Shown here: piece by piece, positions 11,822-23,300 of the stretch
How the letters are laid out: each line of letters starts with the position of its first letter
How positions within the stretch are numbered: the first letter of the stretch is position 1
DNA from: Heliocidaris erythrogramma
Lineage: Eukaryota > Echinodermata > Echinoidea > Camarodonta > Echinometridae
Reading direction: 5' to 3'
Length of the DNA: 64,000 bases
Assembly: GCA_025617745.1 (NCBI GenBank)
Contig: CM046873.1
Coordinates: 26,301,410 to 26,365,409 of the forward strand
Notes under the pieces: model-generated
The model's database searches: none
The model's input: only the letters and a program-made list of their open reading frames with translations
Told to the model about the DNA's origin: nothing
Position numbers and translations under genes: made by a program

Positions 11822-12094
11822 AAAAAGATGTTTGGGTAATGCAGAATCAGAAAATGGCGATGAAGAGATCAGAGTATACTTTAAGAATGGACAAAAAGCC
11901 AAAATCAAACATAACCGGAAACTAGAGGAACAAAGTGTGCTAAATATAACAGGTGTTGATTGGCTGCCTGAAAATATATTTAGTTTCCGGTTTATATTTG
12001 TTCGATTTTGGCTTTCTGTTCATTCTTGCGGGAATACTCTATCTGAACGCAAAGACGAAAAGTTTGTATAGCTCTCTTCAACGCCATTTTCCGG
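11822..12094. mobile_element. Long inverted-repeat element with an 11-bp flanking repeat
   Basis: Arms of roughly 85 bp are inverted: left GAAAATGGCGATGAAGAGAT ... AAGCCAAAATCAAACATAA ... CCGGAAACTA, right TAGTTTCCGG ... CGATTTTGGCTTTCTGTTC ... AACGCCATTTTCC. CATCATAAACC occurs directly outside both sides (11811-11821 and 12095-12105). A target duplication near 9-11 bp with long inverted arms would fit a Mutator-like element, but the left arm begins about 25 bp inside its flanking repeat, so that class is tentative. Confidence 0.5.
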
Positions 12095-12105
12095 CATCAT
12101 AAACC

Positions 12106-14440
12106 TTTATCTACCTCTACAGACGCATGAAAGCTGAACAAATAACGAACTTTCAAAACAAAACAGAATAAATCGATAAGGCATCATAGTTTACTACCAG
12201 TCAATAACATGTGGCCGGTCCCCTGCATTAAGCACCAAGGTTAAAGAAAAAAAAAAAATAAAAACCCATTCTGAATTTTTACCAATTTCTAATAAACACA
12301 CACAAATTTCAAGATTCTTCAAATTGAAATGCATTTTATAGTTCATTTGTCTATAAAGGCAGTATACTACATGTATAAATTTCATATCTAAGTCATGATC
12401 TCCAACTCTAAATTACTAGTTCTACATTCTACTACGAGGCGATAATGGGGTCATGAATCTTTCGTATTCATTATCTAACACAGGCAAACCAAATAGTCAA
12501 AATCGAGTCATAGAAAGTCGGAGAGCTTGAGAGGTATCAAAATTAAATCCTTATGACCTCACACCGACAAGCCATATCCTACATAAAGCCGAAATAGCCC
12601 GATTACCTTGTATGCAATAGCCAAACGGATCATAGGCATGTAATCTAGTGTGTGAACCCCATGGTCCTATACAGATATACAGCCCCAACGGCTAGAAATC
12701 ACTACGTACACAGCCAAATCAACCTGAACTATCTCACACACGGCCGAAAAGCATGTAATCCCCCATAGAGTGCATACTACGGTCAAAATCAGATAAGCCA
12801 AAACAGCCCAAAACTTTCACGATATCAAGTCTAAACCTATCATATATTCTTCAAACTTCATTTATCCTACCTGAATGTAAGCTGCAAAATACTGGCAAGC
12901 TGCTGTAGATTAATCAGTACACGCAGCAAGACTTTCGGAATCTTGAGTTATTTAATGAAAAATCAATTTTTCTTCCCCCAAGTTTTCAAGAAACAAGTGA
13001 AAACTTGAAAATGCCTCCCTTCCTCAAATTCGAAGGTGGGGCAAATTTACCAGCAATTTAAAGATCATAGTTGCTCCATTTGGGCAAGTTGGCAAAAGGG
13101 TCACCCCCCTAATTAAAGGAATATGAGCTCTACACCATACTTGGTTATCTCGACATTTCATTCGATGAACACCTTTTCTAAAATGGTCTAGCAATTATAC
13201 ACTTTCTGGTCATTCATCACTAAGTTCTCTTAAAATACATAGCCATCAACTAGTATATATACGGACATAGTTTGGGCAACTCTGTTTCAGTCTAGCACTA
13301 CATTTATTCTTTTATTGTGTACTTGCCAGACAGAGCAACATGCGGCACGTATTCTCACCAACTGGAATCAAGTTGGCCCAAAACTCTTGTGTGACATAGA
13401 AGGCTCTGTCCAAATAAAGGCATTTCCGGGTGGGCGCCAATCAGAAATAGGCGGTCCGCGTATCGGATCCTTTCGAAGGCAATAAAGAGCCTCCATTGGG
13501 TAATGTTCCAGTTATCCTCCTGAAGACGATCAGAGCATACCGACTGAAAAGTTGAGAACCAAGGAGCTCTTTATAGCGTGGCTCTTCTCCCTTCAAAGAG
13601 TACACAGTGTAACCCTGAAAACTTTAAGGAGTGAAATTTGTGGGGTTGACTCCACATATATTCTTTCAAAAAACAACTTTAAAACCCTAGAAAAGGATTT
13701 CATAATATAATCTTGAGAGAAAAAAAAAATGAGTACTACCAGTGACATCCTAAGAAAGTCTAGCAAGCTAGTCTCATTCCATACAAAAAGCTGTACAGGT
13801 ATATATATACATTATAGTACTTATTGCATGCCTACATCATAAATTAACACATTTTTCCTAAAAAATAAACAAATCAAAGAGATCCTTTATGGTGCACAAC
13901 CAACTCTTCACACTACTTGTCCTAGGAACATGAAAATAAGATCGGAAATCAATGAACGATAAATAGTACATGTACATTCATACCCTTTGGTTGCTTATAA
14001 AGGCAGGTTTACTTACCCAAAATAACTCATTAATCATCCATTTTTGCATCAGTAAACCGTAAACTATTTTTCCTACCAAAACGAACAAAACGTCACAAAC
14101 ATAAATATCTTTTGAATACTGCATTAAAGACAGAGCACAGCATGTTATTTTCTATAGTATGCAGCAAAAATAGACACACACTGGCACATTTCTATCCTAT
14201 GATCTTATCATGGCAGCTTGGCTAAAGCCTGTATAATAATAATAATTCTTTATAGTGCTATAAATGGTACCAATCACCAAGAAAATATTTTGCACAGTAT
14301 GTTAGAGGTTCCATGTCATTATATTATATTCAAAATATGGGCTTTAATTATTAATTCTATAAAGAGAAATTGCAAGTTTAATGAAACTCTCTACAAGCCT
14401 AAAAGCGACTTGTGAGTAGACTACTCGACGCACCCAACTC
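12106..14440. other. Unannotated stretch
   Basis: No exon or repeat family was recognised. Around 12420-12830 the plus strand is unusually poor in G relative to C and lacks homopolymers. Around 13340-13620 is a G+C-richer segment with several CpGs. Neither carries a recognisable reading frame. Confidence 0.3.
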
Positions 14441-14620
14441 GGGGCCGTTGTGGCGTGCGCCTGTAATCCAGCTAACAGTGGAAGTTACAAGCTGATTCAG
14501 CGGACCCAGGTTCGAGACTGAGTCACGTCTTTTGGATGGTGACGTTAAAGGTCGGTCCCCAGACGTAAATAATCCTATCTGATTCATACACGTCTGTAAA
14601 AACCCAATTACACACACACT
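14441..14620 (+). repeat. SINE-like repeat with a 7SL-like head
   Basis: The head contains GTGGCG followed by GCCTGTAATCC and AGCTAAC, matching the order and spacing of the 5' domain of SRP (7SL) RNA, the same part from which Alu derives. It continues with GCTGATTCAG and then CCCAGGTTCGAGAC, which resembles a pol III B box (GGTTCGAnnCC). A body with GGATGGTGACGTTAAAGGTC follows. The similarity is by eye, about 22 of 26 positions in the best block. It could instead be a tRNA-derived SINE with chance similarity. Confidence 0.45.
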
Positions 14621-15840
14621 CGTATTTCGGTTCCGCATTTTCATGTTATCCTTTATTTCCTTCATACTCCTTAACTGTTGACCTATAGAATGCCAGATAA
14701 AAGTTCTTTGACGTTGCTTTTATACTTTCTAGCTGTACACAAATTATTTTTTCAGGTGATTGGTACCTTTAAAAACATTAGTTTTGTGTCATTTTATGTA
14801 CGGCAGAAGGATGTAAACACAAATTTTGATCAAGTCTTTTTACCATTTTTCAAGCTCTGTAAAGAAAGGATAAAGATATGATATTGGGAAGTTAATACAA
14901 ATCAATATAGACAATTACGACTTACAGAAATAATTTTTTTCTTGTACATTTAGAGAAAAAGAAAGGTCAAAACTACAAACTGCATATTTCTAGAAATGTA
15001 CAACTCCTGGTCGTACATCCATAAGCACCCTTCTGCCGTGGATATGATGATGTACCACGTAAATCAATTATTTCTCGGAGCAATAATTATCATTCATGTT
15101 TGTCTTTGGGGGACTAAATTTAGGAAGCAGGTAGAAGGGGAGTAAGTCTGAAGCCATAGAAATACAGGTCATCACGTAAAAACACAAAAATATTTTGTAA
15201 AGCCACAAAACACCGTTTATTTGCCCGAAAAATGCTTGATTTTGTTCAATGATACAGTGAATATGTGCATCACAGAGGGGTTTTTTTTGTAAGTATTTGA
15301 AATATGAAAGTACTTCATTTTGTAGAAGTATAGTGTTGAAAACAAACATCCAGGAATACCACCCCAGGTATTTTTTTAACATATTCCAATATATTGAAGA
15401 GCATGTGTTATTTGCTACACAAGTACTATGGCTTCGTAGGCATTTGTGTTTTCCACTTGATAATCTAATTATTGAAAAAGGCTACATAACAAGCTATTAA
15501 ATTTGGATTCTTTCTGAGGTGTCTCAAAGGAGGATTGATCAATGCAAGCTGAGATGATCAAGGAAGCTAATTAGGACCTTTGCTTCACAAGATACACGTA
15601 GGTCTTCTCTTGCTTGCAATGATGCAGTTGCCATGGCAACGATTTCCATCTCAAAATGCATCTTGAGGACAAATTGTTGGCGCATCCCGTCAGCTACGTA
15701 AGATGACTTATCGCTCATTTACAGGCACAACTCTTTCTTATCTGCTTGCTCTTTTAAAAGTTGCCATGAAGATGTTGCAACACCTACTGTCCTGGTTACA
15801 CTAGTTGCTAGATGAATTCATCCTTAGATTCACATGACTT
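14621..15840. other. Region downstream of rabl2, nothing recognised
   Basis: No gene was recognised. It lies past the candidate rabl2 cleavage site and is ordinary AT-rich flank. Confidence 0.35.
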
Positions 15841-15846
15841 TTTATT
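15841..15846 (-). promoter_or_regulatory. Candidate rabl2 polyadenylation signal
   Basis: On the minus strand this reads AATAAA. It is the first canonical hexamer I see after the rabl2 stop codon and would give a 3' UTR of about 370-390 bases. Transcript ends were not available, so usage is inferred. Confidence 0.35.
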
Positions 15847-16205
15847 TCCATGATAGACACGTTGCCATGGTCATATGAACAAAGGATGACAGCACTGAAA
15901 GCATGATAAGATGATGATGATGCTACTGAAAACAACTAGTAGCATCAAGCAGGGTCTCGGCTCTCTGCAATATCCACTGTCATCATCCCTGTCTCATCTC
16001 TTTTGGATAAGGGTCCTGTTGCCATGACGATAGGGATAGCATCCTGGTTGGTTCTGAGCTGGCATACCGACCACATAAGACATCAAGAGCTGGCATTTAG
16101 CTGATAACACGATCAAAAAGTATTTATCAAAGAGAGAGAAGCAAGTTTGCACCTTCAAGAGTTCAGACCTCGATTTGGTTTCTTTCGCTCGAGTTGATGC
16201 GGTTG

Positions 16206-16313
16206 TCATGACGATGTTGATGCTCCGTCGTTCACGTTGCCGTTTTCTTTCCCTTCAGAGTTTGTTGCAGACTCAAGGCCACTGTCGGGGGAGAGTTTCA
16301 AGTCTTCCATGTC
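16206..16313 (-). CDS. rabl2: rabl2 coding exon 8 (acidic tail and stop)
   Basis: Encodes a hydrophilic Asp/Glu/Ser/Asn-rich tail of 35 residues ending ASTSS and TGA at 16208-16206. No Cys-rich prenylation signal is present. The acceptor is ACCCTAG. Confidence 0.9.
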   Translation of the reverse strand, partial: DMEDLKLSPDSGLESATNSEGKENGNVNDGASTSS

Positions 16314-19300
16314 CTAGGGTAAAAAAGAATACAGATACAATCAAAAACACAACAAAGAACAAATTGGAGCTGGTCCTACCGAAGGCTGTCCAATTTGAAT
16401 ACTCACTCATCGGTCGCTACGGAAACCTCTCGCATCTTTCGTACAAACTTAACGTCCTTCTGGTCCAGGATCACTACACGTAGCTTGAATTCCTTATATC
16501 TATTTGCTCATTACTTGGCTTTATTACACATCTTCTACCAAAATCGGTTGGCCCTTATCATTTATTTGCCATCTGCATCATACAGTTAAAGATAAATTTG
16601 AGTTCTGGTTCTGGTCATGCGATTACATTCTGAAAGAAACCGTTTCAAAGCAATAGGGAAATTAAAGTTGATCATGTCAACATACAAAATGATGTATACT
16701 GTGAGGTATTTTGAATCATCAAAATGATAAGAAATTAACCCATTCTCACTGAAAAGCACATGCACTGCACACGCATGCGGTGAATGTTCGGCCCGAACAC
16801 TTGAGCTATTTCTCGTCATATTTTGAATATGAGGGCATTTGAAGAGCACTCCTTTTCAGGGGACATTTCTACTATGATGTTCTCCCAAACTGACCTAAAA
16901 GGAAAGAGAAAGCTCACAAATTATTTTTCACCTTTCCCAGAACTCAACCTTCTCTTTGAAGTTTGGTTCTAGTCAGTGCAAAACTTATTCCCTGCCATTG
17001 CCAGAACTAAAGATTCAACATCCTGTATAAGCTTACCTCTAATTCCTTCATGATTTCATCCATGAAGTCTGTTGGGTTTTCTTTGTAGGAGACAGCTTGC
17101 CTTATGGCTTCCCGAAATAACTGTAGGAAAGATAGAATTGCATCCATGAAAATTACACATATTTCTTGGAGGGGTGTTAAACCCTTTCGGGAGAATTTAC
17201 CACATTTTGTGGTTCGGCTCAATAACTTTTGATTCAGAGCTCTAACTAGATGAACCTTCAACCGCGCACGGTCGGAATTTATGCCTCCGCCATCACCAGA
17301 TTGGAAATGTATGGCATACATGTACACTCTAAAAAGGATTGGTCCAACAAAATTACAAATCTTTTCACTTAAAAAGCACAGGAGACAGAAAATTTATTTC
17401 ATTTCATTTTCATCCCGTACAAATAAAAAACTTACCATTGATGACTTACAATCATCAAATACACCAAGGAAATAGATATTTTATAGCAAATATACCACTG
17501 TCCCCTTGAAATTTTTTCTAAAATAGGTAGGCCTAGACTCCATACATCACGAACAATTTTTATAATGACCTCTATGACCTTTGCACTTTGACCTTGAGAC
17601 CCTAAAATCTAATCCGTTCATCGTCCCTAACATATGCATACATGGGCCAAGTTAGAGGTTGATCCGTCAAACAGTTCTGAAGTTATTGCGAGAACGAACC
17701 ATTTTTATGTACATAATGACGCCTCTGACCTTTGACCTTTAATCTTGAGACCCTAAAATCTAATCGGTTCATCGTCCCTCCCATATGCAAACATGGGCCA
17801 GGTTAGAAGCTGATCTGTCAAACAATTCTTCAGTTATCACAAGAACGAACCATTTTTATGTATATAATGACCTCTGTGACCTTTGACCTTTGACCTTGAG
17901 ACCGTAAAATCTAATCAGTTCTTCGTCCCTCACATATGCATACATGGGCCAAGTTAGAAGCTCATCCGTCAAACAGTTCTGAAGTTAGTGCGAGAACGAA
18001 CCATTTTTATGTACATAATTACCTCTGTGACCTTTGACCTTTGGACCTCAAAATCTAATCAGTTCATCATCCCTCCCATATGCATACATGGGCCAAGTTA
18101 CAAACTGATCCAAAAAACAGTTTTGAAGTTATCGCGAGAACGAAAAGGGGACGGACGGACGGACGACCCAAAAACATAATGCCTCCGGCACCACCTACGG
18201 TGGGCGGAGGCATAAATATATACAAGATGCATGAGAACAAAGAGCAAAAATTCAGCACACACTATTTGTTGCATGATCGTATTGTGTTTGATGCTAGGAA
18301 TTAGAAGGGCATTAACTCATATACTTTTACACATAGCTAACGCCTTTCTGGTCCTCAACAGTCACTCTATGTGTATTTCGAACTGGCAAACTGGTCACTA
18401 GACTGAGACATAACTGGGGACAACTCTCGCATCTGCAGTCCACTAAAAATAGCACAAATTTCCTTCTCTTTTTCTCCGAAGCAGCTTTCCCTTTGGATTG
18501 TCATATGTCCGCTAATATAGAAAGAGTACAATTTTAGTTCCTTTGTATGTTGGAACAAATGGGAGCAGTGTCCTACATGAATCACAATGACATTACAAAG
18601 TCATATTACCATTTTAGAACTCTGCAGTTTTATTCATCCATTTAAACCTAAATACAAAAAATTTTCTCTTCACATTTAATTTCATCGTGTCTAGGCTCCT
18701 CTAATGCTTATCTTTTTGAAGTCTATTTATTTCATAATCAACTAATTTTTATTACTCTTTTGGAGAAATTGTTTTGCAGAATCTTAAACAGTTTTAGCTT
18801 TTAAATATGGTTAACCCCCCCCCCCCCCCCCCCCTCGGCCCTAGAGATATATTTTTAATTTTTGTACAACCATTCTGTCCTCACCTTGACTACATTGGCT
18901 CCGTCTGCGGCTGATACAAAGAAGAACGGTAGACTATGTTTCTTGGAGAAGTTGAAATTCTTTTGTGTGATCTTGTAGTCCACTGCACAATTTAGTAAGG
19001 CATGAAATATTGAAAAAGAATGGTTAACAAATGTCTCTTAGCAACATAAACACTCAATTAAGTTTCAAAGTGATCACAACATGTATTTATAATACCAGTC
19101 CTTGTAAAATGAAGAGAGACAATTGATGGTAATTCCCCAAAATTGCATTGTATCTCTTTCAATCAATAGTACCATTCATGTACAATCAATTTGATGTTAA
19201 TACAGGAAGATACGATGCATTGTAAAATACAATCGATTGTAGCATGAATAATGATACAATAGATATTTGCCATTCACTATTAAATACGAGCGATTGAATC

Positions 19301-20243
19301 GTAACTAATTATTAAAGTCTCTAAACTGGCAACGCGATGTAAAATATATAATCACTATTTTCATCCACAAATTGGCAAATTTTTCTGTTAAATTTGGTTC
19401 ATTTAATAAACATTTTTATTTTTTCAAATTATGTAGAAGTGGAAAATAAGAATAACTGTTGCCAATTTGAGGAGGGAAAACTGATTAATCTGACCTACAG
19501 AAAATCAGACAAGGAATTTCAGAGAAAGTTCAAAGACCTTCCATTGTCAACAAAGTATAATCTTACTTCCTGTCATGTTTAGAACTGTCTTTCTCAGTAT
19601 GTATTTTCAAAAGTTACACATTATCTTTAATGTTTTTATTATCATAATCATACTACAGCTGATTATTAATACTGTAGTTAATGTGTTTGCGGTACATTTC
19701 ATGGTTATATGGGATAACCTTCAGACTTTGCGCAATCCATGTTTTGATAGGGGCTTTCCCGAATCTGGTACAGCGGAACCTTGTTACAACAAACTCCTTG
19801 AGACCAAGAAAATTACCTTGTTACGTTTAAACTTGTTACATCATGGTTAAAATATAATAGAATACACAGAAGCAGCACTTGCAAAATCACCTTAATTTAA
19901 TGACATTTTGTTATAACAAACGTATTCTGATTAATGAGATTGCACTGTATTTTTCTTACCATCTATCTTGTTAGCAGCGAGTACGCAGGGAATTTCCGGT
20001 CTGTATTCTCGTAACTCCTTGTACCACTGACTGAGATTCTTGTATGTGACTTTTCTTGTTACGTCAAATACCTGTTGACAAAATAAAGAGTCCAGACTCA
20101 AATTATACAAACCAATGGTTTTTGCTAATGAAGTTTTAGTTCACAGTTTCAATTTTATCATCACATGAGCACACAAATATACTGTCATTAGACAGGCCAG
20201 CACATGTAACTGTGACATGGAGAGAGAGAGGGAGAGAGAGAGA

Positions 20244-20304
<61 letters not shown>

Positions 20305-23300
20305 GGGGGGGGGGGGGGGGGGGGGGGGGGGTGGGGGGGGGGGGGGGGGTGGGGGGGGGGGGGGGGGGGGGGGGGGGGGAAGGGGGGGGGGGGGAGAGGA
20401 AAATGGGGGTGGGGGAGAGATGTGAGAAGATGGAAGATGAAGGGATCAAACGGGATAGGGGGGAATGAGGCTCGAGATTAAGATGATGTAAGAGATGACA
20501 GACTAGAGATACAAATGGAGGGAATTGGATGAAAGATAGGACAGTTAAATGGCAAATTAGGATTATTGTCTATGAAGAGATAAAGGCTCTACAAAGCAAA
20601 TTTTGGAGATCTGAGAGACCAAACAGGTACAGTATAAGTAATAATAGAAAGAGACAGAGAGAAAGAGAGAGCTAGCTCTGAAGAGTGAAAGATGAAGGCA
20701 CATGACTGATGTGCTATACAAGAACCTTCTATCATCATCATCGCCATCAACGTCTCATTCATTGTCATATTCAATATCATCATCATCATAGCCATCAATG
20801 TCTCATTCATTGTCATATTCAACATCATCATCATCATCATCATCATGGTAGAGAGAGGGTTTTTTTAAGATAAAGAAGAAAGGAAAAGGATAAAATGAGA
20901 GAAGTAAAGGAGGCAGAGAGAGAGATCATACTTACAAGAATACATGCATGTGCTTGATGGTAATAGGACGGATGCATACTACTAAACCTCTCCTGACCTG
21001 CTGTATCCCAGAAATCTAAAAAAAAGAAGATGGAAACATCGGAAGAAAAACAGAAACCTGGTAATTAAAGCAGTCTTAAGGTAGATAAAGTCAAACCTTC
21101 TTTAGCAACCATCTCTATAGATAGAATGAAAGTGGTTTTTGTTTCTACATGTGTATTTCTGTCCTCCTTTACAATGTGAAAGAATTGCATGCAAAGGGAA
21201 AATTACATAATGTAAACATTGGCAATCTATTTTCAGTGCAACTGTGAGTGCTCTTTCCAAGGTGGAATAATGCATGTTAAAAGGATGCTTTGAAGCCGTT
21301 ATGTATTATTCACCAAAAATTCCTGGCAACATTTACTGCGCAAAGTGAGAGAGGTCCCTTTTCGATCCCTCTATCAGGCATTAAAATGAGATGAGCATAG
21401 AGCAGGGGGAGGGGGGGGGGGGTTGCATTATACAGAGTGTGTAAAAGAAAATAAAAATAAATAAAATACAAGAAAATGCTTGATGTAAAACAGTCTTCAT
21501 TCTTTAAAAGCAGATTTGAGAGGAGATTTGAGAGCAGAATGTATGGGACAAGAGGGGGAGGGAGCAGAGATACTGTAGATATTTTGCATGTTCAAATTAT
21601 CAACTCAAAGTTTTCTTCCTCATATACATGTTTGTATTTTATGCTTGCCAAAACTCACCATAGCCACTGCATCTGCCTAAAGTGCAAGTACACAATGTAC
21701 TTTCTGTAGACTATATACTAAAAAATAGGTGTTCAAAAATTAAATTACATTAAAAGACTTCTCGTGGCCACCCACAACCACTATAAAATTATTCCATAAC
21801 CTTTCAAAATTGGTACATATGTACGCTGATATTCTAAAGTTATTTCTCTTTCTCTTGGTATATTACCACCATCGCAACTCTGACAGAGAGAAGCATGCAT
21901 GTACTAGGAAGCCTCACAAATTCCATTAAGCATTTACGAGGTAACAAGACAAGCGATGCGTGTGGCATGACTCGTGTGTAAGCCATGGATACGGGACTTG
22001 AAGTGGGGGAGAGAGGCATGCAATGCATAAATGCATCGTCGTTGAAGTAATTGCTTTGTAAAAGTAGATTCAAACAGGGAAGCGGTATTGGTAAATACAA
22101 TGTACCATAATAGATGGATGTAGGGGCTTAATACAATGTACATGACATGATTTTGCTATCATGTTATTTGGTGATTATTTGCAATGTTAATAAAAGTTAT
22201 ATGTAATTACAAATAATATAGATAACAATTATCTCAATGTCTTATACTGGCAAGTACATGAAGGTACAGGTTATGGAAGAATGGCTTGAATTAACTTTTC
22301 AAAGTTGAATTTTGGTGATGGAACTGCATTTCAAAAGAAAATGGTTTTAAATAGTTCTAAACTTGGGCATATCATGCAGTAAATTGGTATTATACAAGTC
22401 ATGTAAATCAGCTAAATATACATGTAAACAAACTTTAAATCACTTTCACTGAAATCACATTCCTTTGCACAACACACAGTCAGGATTCAAGACAATTAGT
22501 TCATTTTTTCCTTTCCTTTCTTTGCATATTTTTTTGCGTATTCATCATTCATTTGTAATATTGAACACTCGGTCTAAGTTTCATTTGAATGTGTGAAACT
22601 GAATTTTCACACATTACCAGAAACTGATGACTACCTTTAAATCCTAATCAATATACTGTAATGTAATGTTATGCACTCACCTACAACTATTTCCTTCCCG
22701 TTCACTTTCGTCTCGTACCTAAATAGCGTTAATGCAAATGTTGATAATTGCTGTGGTTGGCTGGGGGAAAAAATTGTTAAGGAATTATAATAAAGTAATT
22801 TTCCAGTTAAAACAAAGAAATCAATATTTTAATATGTCTGTAATAAAGGTAGAAAGGGAGAATGTCCTTTTATCGTCAAGCATTTGCAATTTTTTTTTTA
22901 ATCGTAGATAGGATCATGGTAGCATAGCATTTTGACTCGCATGGAGATGATTTTTTGCTTCTTCTTTTCGATGCTATTAGATGTATCTGATGGAATTACA
23001 GAAATGAAAAAAATGAGAATTTAATCAGCCATACACCTCTTTTTGTCACATTAAATAATAATAGGTCAGGAGAACAACGTTTTCCCACCCCCCCCCCCCC
23101 CCCCCCCCCCCCCACCCAATGGCAGCTTAAGTTGATATTTAAGGGTTAAACCCCTATTGCAAATATTCTATAAACTGGCACAATGCATGCCTGGCATAGA
23201 AAGAGCTTATTAATGTAGTTGCTACTTGATAACCTTTTACTTCCAAGTGTAGCACTTATAAGCACATTTTTCTTTTTGTTTGATATATTCTGCCCATTCC

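Noticed and set aside
20141..20481. Poly-Gly or poly-Pro proteins
   Set aside because: Translations of the G/C homopolymer.
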